Shown piece after piece: positions 16,816 through 25,798 of a stretch of 64,000 nucleotides of DNA. The notes under the pieces were generated by a model, which was given only the letters and a program-made list of their open reading frames with translations, searched no databases and had not been told where the DNA came from. Origin of the DNA: Amycolatopsis decaplanina DSM 44594 (GTDB lineage: Bacteria > Actinomycetota > Actinomycetes > Mycobacteriales > Pseudonocardiaceae). The stretch lies in the NCBI RefSeq assembly GCF_000342005.1, contig NZ_AOHO01000069.1, positions 62,001 through 126,000 on the forward strand, in the 5' to 3' direction. Every line of letters begins with the position of its first letter. The stretch's first letter is position 1. A program made the position numbers and the translations under genes.

Positions 16816-17082
16816 GTGGGCGAATCGATCAATTCCGGGGAAGTAAACGGTTCATTGCGGCCAACGCCGGAGCTGCCGAAGCGGCTGACCGACCTGACGC
16901 CGGTCGTGATCGTAGGTACCTCGTTGTGGGCGGTCGCGACCGTGGTCCTGTTTTTTGTGACCGACGGCATCTGGGTGGAGACGGCGTTCTCCGGTCTCGT
17001 GCTCGGCTTCATCGGCCTCGCGATCATCGCCTGGCAGCGCGCCGCCGCCCGGCGAGGCTCGAAGAGCGCCCAACGCCTCTAG
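16816..17082 (+). CDS. DUF2530 small membrane protein
   Basis: 88 residues with two hydrophobic helices at about 29-47 (VVIVGTSLWAVATVVLFFVT) and 54-74, separated by a tight turn (DGIWVETAF), and a basic tail. This is the DUF2530 pattern, an actinobacterial family of unknown function; from memory Rv0879c is the positional equivalent in M. tuberculosis. The GTG at 16816 starts right after the divergent promoter gap. An upstream ATG would read through that gap and is rejected. Confidence 0.8.
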   Translation: MGESINSGEVNGSLRPTPELPKRLTDLTPVVIVGTSLWAVATVVLFFVTDGIWVETAFSGLVLGFIGLAIIAWQRAAARRGSKSAQRL

Positions 17083-17097
17083 CCCACCCCGGACATC

Positions 17098-17119
17098 GCG
17101 AGTAGATGACGAATTGCGT
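17098..17119. repeat. Degenerate class II repeat
   Basis: CGCGAGTAGATGACGAATTG followed by CG differs at only a few positions from CGCAAGTAGGTGACTAATTG plus CG found at 47344. It lies between two convergent genes and touches the stop of the sacsin-like gene. Confidence 0.65.
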
Positions 17120-19929
17120 CAGTTGAGGAGCGCGGAGGGCGAGGGGTCTTCGAGCAGGGCGGTCAGGACGTGGCGGTCGGCCCACCGGTCCGTGGCCCAG
17201 GCGAAGGCCCGGCCGAGGCCTTCGGGAGTGTCGGCGGCGTGCAGCCTGCCGTCGGACCACCAGGCGACTTCGTGCTCCGCGTCCTCGAAGGTCACCGTCA
17301 GCGCCTCGTGCAGCAACACTCCGCCTTCGGGCAGTTCGACGCCCAGCTGATCGGCGGCCAGCCGGAGCGCGGAAAGCTCCGTCCACGGCACGTACTCACC
17401 GTCTTCGGTGACCTTGGCGTCGAGACCGCTCGCCACCGGCAGGTCCAGCAGCTCCGCCAGCGCGACGGCCCCGCTCGCCGACACGACCATCCGCTCCGGC
17501 GCCAGCACGGCGGCGAACCACGGCACGTCGAGCACGACGGCGTTACCGGCGTCGACGGCCGATCCGTCCGCGGCACGGACACGATCCGGCGCCGGAACGT
17601 CCACTGTGTACTCGGCGAGCGCCGCGTGCGCCCGGGAAGCGAGTCCCGGACTCACCTTGCGCGCGGGATCTCCCAACCGCTCCAAGAGATCCTCGACGTC
17701 TTCGGCGTCCGTCCCCAGCTCCGTCCGGACACCGGCGGCGAGCAGGATTTCCTTGCTCAGTCCCGCATCCGGGACGACGTCGTAGAGCCCGGCCAGCGCG
17801 GCGGCTTCCGGCATCCGCCAGTCGAGCGGCGCGTGCCCGTCCAGCAGCGCGTACCGCGCGAGCCACCAGCCGGTGTGCCCGCCGGGTTCGATGAGGGCAC
17901 GCCAGGTTTCGGGGCGCGCCGCGAGCAGGCGCAGCGCCTCCGGCCAGGCGTCGTCGCCGACGAGGTCGAGATCCCGCACGGCGAGCACCCGTGACGGCGG
18001 ACGCTCCCGCGAGTCCCACCAGTCGTGCTCGTCGGGCAGGCCGTGCTCGGGCTCCAGCGGCTCGTCGTCGGTGATGATCGCGAATGAATCGAGTACCCCG
18101 ACCGCGACGAGCGTGCCCACCGGCCAGTCGTCGGCGAATTCCTCGTCCAGCACGGACAAGGCGCCGTCTTCCTCGAACACCTCGGGGTCGAAGATGTCAC
18201 CCAGCGGCGACGTGGGCAGGATGAGTTCGTCCGCACGCCGCCAGCCGTCCTCGCTCGGCAGGGCCAGCGCGCCCGCCCATCCGGGTGCTTCGTCGCCGAC
18301 CTCGGCGATCAGGCGGAGCACCGCGCCCGCGAGGGCCATACCGTCCAAACCGGACCGGACGTCTTCGACACTGCGCTCGACCGCGGCGCTCAGCGCGTCG
18401 GCCTCGAGCAGGTCGCTCGCCTCGGCGTGCTTGGCTCCCAAGCGTTCCAGCAGCGGATGCGCGGCGGCCGGATGCACGAGCCGCAACCCGATGATGTCCA
18501 CATCGGACAGCAGTTCGAGCAGTTCCGCCGAGCCGCCGACGAGCAGCGCGTCGCGAACGCCGGGCAGGGTGCGGCCGTCCGACATCGGCACCGGCAACGC
18601 GCCGAGGTCGTCCTTGGTGAGGTCGTGCGCTTCGAGCGCCGGGAGCAGTACGTCGTAGAGCGAACGCCACCACGAGGGTTCGCGCTGGACCCCGGTCAGC
18701 AGATCGATGGCCTCGGCGGGCGAAAGCGACCGCGCGCCGACGGCACGAAGGTCCACACCGGACAGTGAAGTCAGGCCGGGCACGAGATCGGCCAGCAGCG
18801 GCGCGAGCCCCGGGACGTCGACCGACAGGACACGCGCCTGACGCCCCGGCAAGTCGTCACCGGTTTGCGCGGGAAGCCAGGGCGAGTCGGCGAGATTTTC
18901 GAGGATGGCTTCCCGGATCATTCCGTCCACAGTGGAACGCGGGAACCCGGCGACGGGTACGAGCGCCAGGCGTTCCTTCCCAGGCAAGGAACAGACGAGA
19001 TCGACGTACTCCCGCGCGGCGTTCTTCAGCGCGGCGGTCAGCTCCGGCCCCGGCAGCGCACGGCGGCGGGACGGCTCGATCGGCAGCGTCGCGATCAGCC
19101 TCGCCGGCAGGGAAAGCTCGTCGTCGGTCGGGGTCGGCGCGTGCAGGACGTCGTCACCGAGCGGCCTCGGCGAACCGGATCCGTCCAGCGGGACGGCCCA
19201 GACGACGTCGCCGCGATGGACCTGCCAGTGCCCGGCCGAACCGTCCGGGGAGGAGAGTTCGACGACGCCGTCGCCGAGATCGCTTCGGCGCCAAGCACCG
19301 CCTTCGACCTCGATGCTCTCCAGCCAGGACAACGTGAGGAGGAGATCGCCGATGTCGTTCTTCAGATCCGCGAGCAAGGCTTGGCCGTCGACGCCCTCGC
19401 GCAGCGGAAGCCGGACCTCGGTGGTGAAACCTTCCGGCACGGGAGGTTCGTCGTCCGCGACCGGCCACGGAAGCCGGAGCACGGGAACGTCACCGGCGCG
19501 GGCGGCCTCGGCCCGCGTGCGTTCCGCGGAGAACGCGACCCCGCCGGTCACCGAAACGATCCGCGGCTCGGCGGAAACCGTGAGCACGGCGGCGAAACCG
19601 ACGCCGAAGCGGCCGACGGTCTCCTCCCCCTTGCCGGAAGCACGAAGGGAGGCAAGGGATTCGACCCCGCGGGCGTCCAACGGCGCACCCGTGTTGGCGA
19701 ACCTCAGCTCACCGTCCACAACGGACACCCGGAGCCTGCCGCGGTCACCGGCGGCCAAGGCGGCGTCGGCGGCGTTCTGCGCCAGTTCGACGAACAGCCG
19801 GTCACGGTAGCCGCCGACGCGCAGGTCGTTCTCGGTGTTGGTGTCCTCGGTGAACCGCGTCGGCGAATCGGCCCACGCGCGCAGGACGGCGGTCCGTAGC
19901 CGCTCGGTGCCGAACGGATCAGTGCTCAC
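17119..19929 (-). CDS. Sacsin-type HATPase-domain protein
   Basis: 936-residue soluble protein. The N-terminal ~200 residues form a GHKL/Hsp90-like ATPase: N-box VELAQNAADA (Asn52), GELRFANTGAPL (about 73-84) and GRFGVGFAAVL (G2 box, about 107-117), as in the N-terminal repeat of sacsin. The remaining ~700 residues are helical/acidic with no recognised domain. Sacsin-like proteins are linked to chaperone-like or complex-remodelling functions, but none is proven for this branch. Its start overlaps the DUF3027 gene's end by 11 bp, so the two are co-translated and likely partners. Confidence 0.75.
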   Translation of the reverse strand: MSTDPFGTERLRTAVLRAWADSPTRFTEDTNTENDLRVGGYRDRLFVELAQNAADAALAAGDRGRLRVSVVDGELRFANTGAPLDARGVESLASLRASGKGEETVGRFGVGFAAVLTVSAEPRIVSVTGGVAFSAERTRAEAARAGDVPVLRLPWPVADDEPPVPEGFTTEVRLPLREGVDGQALLADLKNDIGDLLLTLSWLESIEVEGGAWRRSDLGDGVVELSSPDGSAGHWQVHRGDVVWAVPLDGSGSPRPLGDDVLHAPTPTDDELSLPARLIATLPIEPSRRRALPGPELTAALKNAAREYVDLVCSLPGKERLALVPVAGFPRSTVDGMIREAILENLADSPWLPAQTGDDLPGRQARVLSVDVPGLAPLLADLVPGLTSLSGVDLRAVGARSLSPAEAIDLLTGVQREPSWWRSLYDVLLPALEAHDLTKDDLGALPVPMSDGRTLPGVRDALLVGGSAELLELLSDVDIIGLRLVHPAAAHPLLERLGAKHAEASDLLEADALSAAVERSVEDVRSGLDGMALAGAVLRLIAEVGDEAPGWAGALALPSEDGWRRADELILPTSPLGDIFDPEVFEEDGALSVLDEEFADDWPVGTLVAVGVLDSFAIITDDEPLEPEHGLPDEHDWWDSRERPPSRVLAVRDLDLVGDDAWPEALRLLAARPETWRALIEPGGHTGWWLARYALLDGHAPLDWRMPEAAALAGLYDVVPDAGLSKEILLAAGVRTELGTDAEDVEDLLERLGDPARKVSPGLASRAHAALAEYTVDVPAPDRVRAADGSAVDAGNAVVLDVPWFAAVLAPERMVVSASGAVALAELLDLPVASGLDAKVTEDGEYVPWTELSALRLAADQLGVELPEGGVLLHEALTVTFEDAEHEVAWWSDGRLHAADTPEGLGRAFAWATDRWADRHVLTALLEDPSPSALLN

Positions 19930-20902
19930 TGGCGCTTTCGGCTTCGACCTGCGCTTCGTCGGCGGTCTCCGCGACGACGGCCTCGGGCTCGACCTCCGGC
20001 TGGACCTCGGCGGTCTCGGGTACCTCGGCCACCGGGGCCTCGGACTCGTCGACGACCGTGGCCTCGGCGGGCTCGGCCTCGGTTTCGGCTTCGGGCTCGG
20101 CGGCCTCGGCGGCTTCGGGCTCGGCGGCCTCGGCGGGAGCCTCCGGAGCGGGCTCGAAGTCCATCAGCGAGTCGTCGTAGACCAGTTCCGCCACCGGCAC
20201 CGACGAGGTCACCTCGACCTCGATCTCGGAGTGCGCGCCGCAGCCGTACTCGACGTCGACGACATGGCCGTCCGCCGGGGAGATGTCGTTGGTGCACGCG
20301 CCGAAGGCCGCGCTGAGCGACCCCGCGAGCGGCACGAAGAACCCGCAGCTCCCGCAGACGTCCGGCGCGCTGCGCGCCATGTCCGACCGCGGGCCGAACT
20401 CGCCGCTGTGCCAGCGAGCGGCGGCGTCGAGCCTGCCGTGCCGGGACAGCACGTGGACCCGCCCGAGGCCGGTCTCCTTCGCGACCGCTTCGACCGCGGG
20501 GTCATCGGACTCCAGGTACGCCGGAGCGAGCCGAGGGTCGTCCTTCTCCGTCGGGAAGATGTCGCCGACACCGAGGTCGCCTGCCTGGACGCGGCGGTCC
20601 CACGGCACCCATGCCGGGGCGACGCGCGCGTCCGGCCCCGGGATCAACACGACCTCGCTGACCGTGACCGGCTCGTCCTCGCCGGCGAGCGCGACGGTCA
20701 CCGACCAGCGCCAGCCCCGGTACCCCGTCACGGTCGCCTCGAACAGGTGGCTCGCGGAGACCGCGTCCTCGGAGTCCACGCCGACGTGCTCGCCGACCTG
20801 TTCGGCACCGGCGTCCTCCAGCACCGCCGCGCGGGCCAGATCGACCGCCTCGGCGAGTTTGCGCTGGATGGAGCCGTCGTCCAGGGTCAACAGCAGGGTC
20901 AT
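19919..20902 (-). CDS. DUF3027 protein with acidic repetitive tail
   Basis: 327 residues from the ATG at 20902 (a second start 18 bp upstream is possible). Residues 1-235 hold the DUF3027 domain, with RGWRWSVTVAL, PAWVPWDRRVQAGDLGVGD and a CGSCGFFV...GAC...YGCG Cys set suited to a metal site. The last ~90 residues are almost wholly Glu/Ala/Pro/Val, built from imperfect EAAEPEAE-type repeats, and are surely disordered. Function unknown; the family is actinobacterial. It overlaps and precedes the sacsin-type ATPase gene. The promoter must lie in the ~50-bp divergent gap with the cyclotransferase gene. Confidence 0.85.
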   Translation of the reverse strand: MTLLLTLDDGSIQRKLAEAVDLARAAVLEDAGAEQVGEHVGVDSEDAVSASHLFEATVTGYRGWRWSVTVALAGEDEPVTVSEVVLIPGPDARVAPAWVPWDRRVQAGDLGVGDIFPTEKDDPRLAPAYLESDDPAVEAVAKETGLGRVHVLSRHGRLDAAARWHSGEFGPRSDMARSAPDVCGSCGFFVPLAGSLSAAFGACTNDISPADGHVVDVEYGCGAHSEIEVEVTSSVPVAELVYDDSLMDFEPAPEAPAEAAEPEAAEAAEPEAETEAEPAEATVVDESEAPVAEVPETAEVQPEVEPEAVVAETADEAQVEAESASEH

Positions 20903-20951
20903 GCCCCCATTCTGCCGCACGCGATATCGCGGTCCGTGTCAGGCTGTCCGC

Positions 20952-21719
20952 GTGCGCACGCTGATGACCACCTCGCTCCTGCTGGCCGCCGTCCTCGGTG
21001 GCTGCGCCGCCGCGCCGGTGAGCGACGCCGCCCCGCCCGCGCCCGAGAAACTCAAGGTGAGCGTGCTCTCGACACTGCCGCACGACCCGGCCGCCTTCAC
21101 CCAAGGCCTCGAGTTCTCCGGCGAGACGCTGTACGAGGGCACCGGTCTGGTCGGGAAGTCGTCGATGCGGGCCGGGCCCGCGGGCGCGGCGCCGTCGGTC
21201 CGGCGGGAACTGCCCGGGCTGTTCGGCGAGGGCATCACGGTGCTCGGGCCGACGGCCTGGCAGATCACCTGGCAGGACGGCGTCGCGATCGAGCGCGACG
21301 CCAAGACGCTGGCCGAGCTCAGGCGCGTGAACTACACCGGCGAGGGCTGGGGGCTGTGCCACCGCGAGGGCACCGGGCAACTGGTGATGAGCGACGGCTC
21401 GTCGAAGCTGACCTTCCGCGACCCCGTGTCCTTCGCCCCGACAGGCGGCGTCGAAGTCGGGCGTGACCAGCTGAACGAGCTGGAATGCGTCGGCGACTCG
21501 GTGTACGCGAACGTCTGGCAGACCGACCGGATCCTGCGGATCGACGCCGCGACCGGACGGATCACCGGCGAGATCGACGCGTCCGGGCTGCTGGAGGAGG
21601 CCGAGCGGGGTTCCGCCGACGTCCTCAACGGCATCGCGGCGGTGCCGGAGACCGACGAGTTCCTGATCACCGGCAAGCTCTGGCCGAGGATGTTCCGGGT
21701 GAAGTTCGTCCCGAACTAG
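20952..21719 (+). CDS. Glutaminyl-peptide cyclotransferase-like lipoprotein
   Basis: 255 residues. A signal sequence with lipobox LGGC (Cys18) suggests anchoring outside the membrane. The mature part is a five-bladed propeller of the plant/bacterial glutamine cyclotransferase type: TLPHDPAAFTQGLEFSGETL, LYEGTGLVGKS, LTWQ-like blade repeats, LNELECVGDSVYANVWQTD and LNGIAAVPETDEFLITGK. Such enzymes convert N-terminal Gln of proteins to pyroglutamate. The GTG start at 20952 is used; an ATG 12 bp later would also give a signal peptide. It reads divergently from the DUF3027 gene. Confidence 0.88.
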   Translation: MRTLMTTSLLLAAVLGGCAAAPVSDAAPPAPEKLKVSVLSTLPHDPAAFTQGLEFSGETLYEGTGLVGKSSMRAGPAGAAPSVRRELPGLFGEGITVLGPTAWQITWQDGVAIERDAKTLAELRRVNYTGEGWGLCHREGTGQLVMSDGSSKLTFRDPVSFAPTGGVEVGRDQLNELECVGDSVYANVWQTDRILRIDAATGRITGEIDASGLLEEAERGSADVLNGIAAVPETDEFLITGKLWPRMFRVKFVPN

Positions 21720-21829
21720 AGAGAAAACCGCGAAGCTTTGCTTCTCCTTTGAGGGTGTCGGCGGGGGCTTGGATGGAGAAAGCAGTGGTGAACGCGCGAA
21801 GCGAGGCCCGCGTAAGGCAGGATTGAAGC

Positions 21830-23770
21830 GTGGGAATCTTCGGCTCGAACTCTGGACCCGACGGCGCGCCTTCCGGCAGGCCGGGCAAGGAGCGTGGCCG
21901 CAAGAGCAAGCGGAAGTGGACGCCGGAGCCCGGCGCCGCCCAGGCGCGCAGCTGGTCCGCGCCGCCGCCGACCCGCGTCGACCAGCAGCCGGTGCCGCCC
22001 GCCCCGCCGCGCGCCGCCCGCCCCCAGCCGCAGCACCAACCCCAGTACCAGCCGCATCCGGCCGGGCCGACCGCCGACGAGGCGCGCACGGGCGCGATCC
22101 CGATGGGGCATCACCACCAGCCACCGCCGCCCCCGCCTCGGACACCTCCCCGCGGCGCGCGGCCGTATCCGGATCCTTCGCAGCGGCAGACCGAGCCCGT
22201 CCGGCGTCGCCCGGGTGGGTTCTACGACGAACACCCGCCGGGCAGCGGCGAGTACGAGCACTACGACACCGGCGGTTACGCGGGCGAACCCCGGGTCGCC
22301 GAGGAACAGCCGCACGAGCATCCGACGACCGCGGTCCCGCCGAGAGCGGGCGCCCTGCCGAAGATGCCGAAAAAGATCACGGTCACCCGGGTCGCGGCGA
22401 TGCGCAGCCGTCAGCTCACCGGGCAGGCCGTCGGCGCATTCCAGCGCGCGGCGAAAGCGGATGGCGCCGACAAGTCGGGCCTGACCTCGCTGACGTACGC
22501 GGTGATGCTGAACTACGCCAGCGACGCCGCGATGGCGATCGCGCTGGCCAACACCTTGTTCTTCGCCGCCACCAGCGGGGAGAGCAAGGGCAAGGTCGCG
22601 CTCTACCTGCTCATCACGATCGCACCGTTCGCGCTGGTCGCGCCGGTGATCGGCCCGGCGCTGGACAAGATCCAGCGCGGCCGCAGGCTCGCGATGTGCG
22701 TGTCCTCGGCAGGGCAGGCGCTGATGGCGATCGTGATGGCGCTGCACTTCGACGACTGGCTCCTGTACCCGGCCGCGCTGGGCATGATGGTGCTCTCGAA
22801 GTCGTTCACCGTGCTCAAGGCCGCGGTGACGCCACGGGTGCTGCCACCCGAGATCACCCTTTCGAAGACGAACGCCCGGCTCACCGTGTTCGGGCTGGTC
22901 GCCGCCGGGGTGTTCGGCGCGCTGGCGAGCGGGGTCAACGCGATCTGGGGCTCACAGGGCGCGCTGTGGTTCACCATGCTGATCTGCGTCGCGGCCGCGG
23001 TGCAGTCGATGCGGATCCCGTCCTGGGTCGAGAAGACCGAGGGCGAGGTGCCGGCTTCGCTGTCCGCGCATCCCGAGCGACGGGTCAAGAAGCAGCGGCA
23101 GCCGATGGGACGCCAGATCGTCCTCTCGTTGTGGGGCAACGGCACCGTCCGCGTGCTGACCGGATTCCTGATGATGTTCTCCGCGTTCGCGGTGAAGGCG
23201 CAGGCCGAGGGCAGCGGGCAGAGCCCGTTCGACCAGCTGCTGCTGCTCGGCGTCATCGGCGCCGCGGCCGGTGCCGGTGGTTTCCTGGGCAACGCGCTGG
23301 GTTCGCGGCTGCACTTCGGCAAACCGGATCAGGTGATCCTGGCCTGTGTCGGAGCCTGTCTGGGCATCGCGGTCATCGCCACCGTGGCGGCGGGGCTGGC
23401 GACGGCGGCGATCGTCGCGCTCGTCGGCGCGACCGCGAGCGCGCTGGCGAAGATCAGCCTCGACGCCGTCATCCAGGAAGACCTGCCGGAAGAGTCGCGC
23501 GCGTCGGCGTTCGGGCGGTCTGAGACCGTGCTGCAGATGTCCTGGTGCTTCGGCGGTGCCGTCGGCCTGCTGCTGCCGCCGACGTACTGGATCGGCTTCC
23601 TCGTGCTGTCGATCCTGCTGGCCGTCGGGTTCACGCAGACGTTCATGGTCCGGCGCGGGACTTCGCTGATCCCGGGTCTCGGCGGCGACCGCCCGCTGCG
23701 CCCGGAGCCGACCAGCGAATCGCCGGTGCCCTCGCAGCCCGGTGACTCCCGGTGGCGGCCGGGCTCGTAA
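21830..23770 (+). CDS. MFS transporter with long disordered N-terminus
   Basis: 646 residues. The first ~190 are Pro/Gln/His/Arg-rich and low complexity (SGPDGAPSGRPGKERGRKSK and polyproline runs such as PPPPPPRTPPRG), then ~12 membrane helices of the major facilitator fold (LTSLTYAVMLNYASDAAMAI, then GPALDKIQRGRRLAMCVSSA). The SKSFTVLKAAVTPRVLPPE loop is characteristic of an actinobacterial group whose M. tuberculosis member is, from memory, Rv0876c. No substrate is known. It is followed 10 bp later by a DUF2771 lipoprotein gene, so the two probably work in the envelope together. Confidence 0.85.
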   Translation: MGIFGSNSGPDGAPSGRPGKERGRKSKRKWTPEPGAAQARSWSAPPPTRVDQQPVPPAPPRAARPQPQHQPQYQPHPAGPTADEARTGAIPMGHHHQPPPPPPRTPPRGARPYPDPSQRQTEPVRRRPGGFYDEHPPGSGEYEHYDTGGYAGEPRVAEEQPHEHPTTAVPPRAGALPKMPKKITVTRVAAMRSRQLTGQAVGAFQRAAKADGADKSGLTSLTYAVMLNYASDAAMAIALANTLFFAATSGESKGKVALYLLITIAPFALVAPVIGPALDKIQRGRRLAMCVSSAGQALMAIVMALHFDDWLLYPAALGMMVLSKSFTVLKAAVTPRVLPPEITLSKTNARLTVFGLVAAGVFGALASGVNAIWGSQGALWFTMLICVAAAVQSMRIPSWVEKTEGEVPASLSAHPERRVKKQRQPMGRQIVLSLWGNGTVRVLTGFLMMFSAFAVKAQAEGSGQSPFDQLLLLGVIGAAAGAGGFLGNALGSRLHFGKPDQVILACVGACLGIAVIATVAAGLATAAIVALVGATASALAKISLDAVIQEDLPEESRASAFGRSETVLQMSWCFGGAVGLLLPPTYWIGFLVLSILLAVGFTQTFMVRRGTSLIPGLGGDRPLRPEPTSESPVPSQPGDSRWRPGS

Positions 23771-23780
23771 TCTTCACCCT

Positions 23781-24263
23781 ATGCGGCGACTTCGTATTTT
23801 GGCCCTGCTCGCGGCGGGTGGTTTCGTGGTGGCCGGTTGTTCGGCCCCCGGGCCCGAAGAGGTGACCTTCTTCGCCGACGGGAAGACGGTGAACGTCACC
23901 CCGCTGGCGTCCTGCGACATCAAGAGCGCCCAGTGCACGACCAGGCCCGACGCCGCCGGCAAGCTGCGCATCCGGCCGGGGAAGCCGGTGCAGATCTCGG
24001 TGCCGAGCGCGATCGCGGAAACGCCGTGGAAGGTCACGGTGCAGTACGTGAACGGCAAGGGCGAGCCGCAGGAGCTCAAGCAGGACATCATCACGTCGCT
24101 GGACCGGTTCGCCTACACCGTGACGACACCCCGGCCCGACGACCAGATCCTCGTCGTCGAGGTCGCGCAGGCTTCGGTGATCAGCCAGACCGGCCGCCCG
24201 GAGGACGCCGAGGCGGTCACGACGGCGATCTGGTCGCTGCAGGTCGAGCCGCCTGCCGCCTGA
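23781..24263 (+). CDS. DUF2771 lipoprotein
   Basis: 160 residues. Signal peptide MRRLRILALLAAGGFVVAGC with lipobox Cys20, then a single compact Ig-like beta domain (VTFFADGKTVNVTPLASCDI, WKVTVQYVNGKGEPQEL, ILVVEVAQASVISQT) with two Cys likely forming a disulfide. This is DUF2771, unknown function, possibly Rv0875c-like by position. The ATG at 23781 is used because the upstream frame is non-coding and the signal peptide begins there. Co-directional and close to the MFS gene. Confidence 0.85.
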   Translation: MRRLRILALLAAGGFVVAGCSAPGPEEVTFFADGKTVNVTPLASCDIKSAQCTTRPDAAGKLRIRPGKPVQISVPSAIAETPWKVTVQYVNGKGEPQELKQDIITSLDRFAYTVTTPRPDDQILVVEVAQASVISQTGRPEDAEAVTTAIWSLQVEPPAA

Positions 24264-24266
24264 GGG

Positions 24267-24283
24267 AGCAAGGGACCTTTGCT
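24267..24283. repeat. Class III repeat AGCAAGGGACCTTTGCT, copy 1
   Basis: A 17-bp quasi-palindrome 3 bp after the DUF2771 stop. Identical copies lie at 37644-37660 (inverted) and 43060-43076. Confidence 0.8.
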
Positions 24284-24311
24284 ACCGCCCGCGGGTCTCT
24301 GCCTGATCTGA

Positions 24312-24366
24312 GTACGTGAAGGCCCCCTTCATTGCGCCTAGCGCAATGAAGGGGGCCTTCACGTAC
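24312..24366. repeat. Class IV palindrome, perfect 26-bp arms
   Basis: Arms of 26 bp around a CTA loop. The outer part is GTACGTGAAGGCCCCCTTCA and the tip is TTGCGC-CTA-GCGCAA. It lies between convergent genes (DUF2771 and cold-shock) and would be an exceptionally stable bidirectional terminator. The same tip occurs at 60150-60168 and the same GTGAAGG/CCTTCAC base at 27449-27495. Confidence 0.95.
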
Positions 24367-24385
24367 TTGGCCGGAGGGGCGCCGA

Positions 24386-24772
24386 TCAGGGGTCGAGGTC
24401 CCTGGCGACGGCGCGCATGATCTCGGCGATCTGCTTGGTGTGCTTCCGGTCCGGGTAGCGGTTGCGCCGCAGGTCCGGCTGCACCTTGAGCTCGAGCAGC
24501 TTGATCATGTCCTCGATGAGCCCGTGCAGCTCCTCGGCGGGACGTCGGCGCGCCTCGGCGACCGAGGGCGGCGGGTCCAGCAGCCGGACCGAGAGCGCTT
24601 GCGGGCCGCGGCGGCCGTCGGCGACACCGAACTCGAGGCGCTGGCCCGCCTTGAGCCCTTCGACGCCCTGCGGCAGCGCGGCTTTGCGGATGTAGACGTC
24701 GGCGCCCCCATCCTGGGTGACGAAACCGAAACCCTTCTCCGCGTCGTACCACTTGACCTTGCCGGTCGGCAC
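24386..24772 (-). CDS. cspB: Cold-shock domain protein, long CspB type
   Basis: 128 residues. The N-terminal cold-shock domain ([52 protein letters not shown]) carries the RNP1 (KGFGFV) and RNP2 (VYIRK) nucleic-acid motifs. A ~60-residue helical C-terminal extension ([20 protein letters not shown]) is absent from ordinary 67-residue Csps and matches the longer actinobacterial type (from memory CspB, Rv0871). It binds single-stranded RNA or DNA. The GTG at 24772 gives the standard start; another GTG 9 bp upstream is possible. Confidence 0.9.
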   Translation of the reverse strand: MPTGKVKWYDAEKGFGFVTQDGGADVYIRKAALPQGVEGLKAGQRLEFGVADGRRGPQALSVRLLDPPPSVAEARRRPAEELHGLIEDMIKLLELKVQPDLRRNRYPDRKHTKQIAEIMRAVARDLDP

Positions 24773-24903
24773 TTCCCTCACCAGTCCTTTGCTGTCCTGC
24801 TCACAACGAACGCGCCCGGGGCGTACCCAGGGCGCGCGTCCCATAAGCGTATCTCGCCACAGGCCCTGTGGAGAAGCGGATACCGGCGGATACCCTCTGT
24901 TTC

Positions 24904-25149
24904 ATGGAGACCGCAGTAAAGGAGGCCGCTGTGGCCGCCCCCGAAAAGCCCGGCAAACCGATCCTCATGCGTGTCGGCATCGGCCTGTTCGCGCTCGGCA
25001 TGATCGCCGTCACAGCGGTGTTCGTCATGTTCGCCGCCGGACTGGAGAACCTGCCGGTGTGGCTGTCCGCCGCCGCGGGCGTGATCACTCCGCTGGGACT
25101 GGCCCTCGGCCTGATCGCCCTGGTTCGCGAGGCTCGCCGAAAGAGCTGA
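24904..25149 (+). CDS. Small two-helix membrane protein
   Basis: 81 residues, family not recognised. A short charged N-terminus (METAVKEAAVAAPEKPGKP) precedes helices at about 22-44 and 50-73, ending in REARRKS on the inside. The ATG at 24904 has GTAAAGGAG-like purines only downstream, so the start is by elimination. Its last 65 bp overlap the end of the convergent HAD phosphatase gene, which is unusual. It is divergent from the cold-shock gene. Confidence 0.65.
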   Translation: METAVKEAAVAAPEKPGKPILMRVGIGLFALGMIAVTAVFVMFAAGLENLPVWLSAAAGVITPLGLALGLIALVREARRKS

Positions 25150-25738
25150 ACCAGCCGGGGAACTCGGTCAGCGAGTCGAACACCACGTCGGCTCCTTCCG
25201 CGAGCAGCTCTTCCTTGGTGCACGGGCCCGTCGTGACCCCGACCGGGACCGCGCCCGCCGCCAGCGCGCCGCGGATGTCGCCGACGTGATCCCCGACGTA
25301 GACGTGGGCGCCGTGCTCGGTGAGCGCGGCGGCCTTCTCGGTCGACCACAGCTCTCCGACCAGGACGTCGACCTCGAAACCGAGCGCGTCCAGGTGGAGT
25401 TTCGCGTTGGGCCCGTACTTGCCGGTGACGACGACGGTGCGCCCGCCCGCCTCACGGACCGCGTGCAGTGTTTCGGCCGCTCCCGGCATCGCGACCGTCA
25501 CCGGCACGACCGTCTCCGGGTACATCGCGCGGAAGCGCGTCACCAGCTCCGGGATGCGCTCCTCCGGAGCGCCGAAGCCCCGCAGGCTGGCGTCGAGGGG
25601 CGGGCCGAGGTTGGCCGCGAAGAACTCGCCGTCCAGCGGCAGGCCGGATTCCACGCCGAGCGCGTTCATCACCGCGACCATGCCCGGTCGCGGATCGATC
25701 AATGTCATGTCGAGGTCGAACCCCACCGTGATGCCCAC
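25085..25738 (-). CDS. HAD-superfamily phosphatase, PGPase-like
   Basis: 217-residue cytosolic HAD hydrolase. Motif I FDLDMTLID (Asp8 nucleophile, Asp10 acid/base), helical cap domain at about 15-85, motif II VVVTGKYG (Thr instead of Ser is common), motif III Lys region STEKAAAL, motif IV YVGDHVGDIRGALAAG. This is the phosphoglycolate phosphatase/beta-phosphoglucomutase layout. Substrate not assignable. Its C-terminal codons overlap the end of the convergent small membrane gene by 65 bp, and the tail EPREPGRSGRGPVPAE beyond the fold is probably a by-product of that overlap. Confidence 0.88.
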   Translation of the reverse strand: MGITVGFDLDMTLIDPRPGMVAVMNALGVESGLPLDGEFFAANLGPPLDASLRGFGAPEERIPELVTRFRAMYPETVVPVTVAMPGAAETLHAVREAGGRTVVVTGKYGPNAKLHLDALGFEVDVLVGELWSTEKAAALTEHGAHVYVGDHVGDIRGALAAGAVPVGVTTGPCTKEELLAEGADVVFDSLTEFPGWFSSFGEPREPGRSGRGPVPAE

Positions 25739-25798
25739 CCGGCCACGGTAGCCGCCGCCACCGACTGATTTACATCGAATGGGTGCCCGTCAACTTCT

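Noticed and set aside
15131-16846. Open frame of 571 codons antisense to the purine permease
   Set aside because: Composition is Arg/Asp/His repeats typical of shadow frames opposite hydrophobic membrane proteins.
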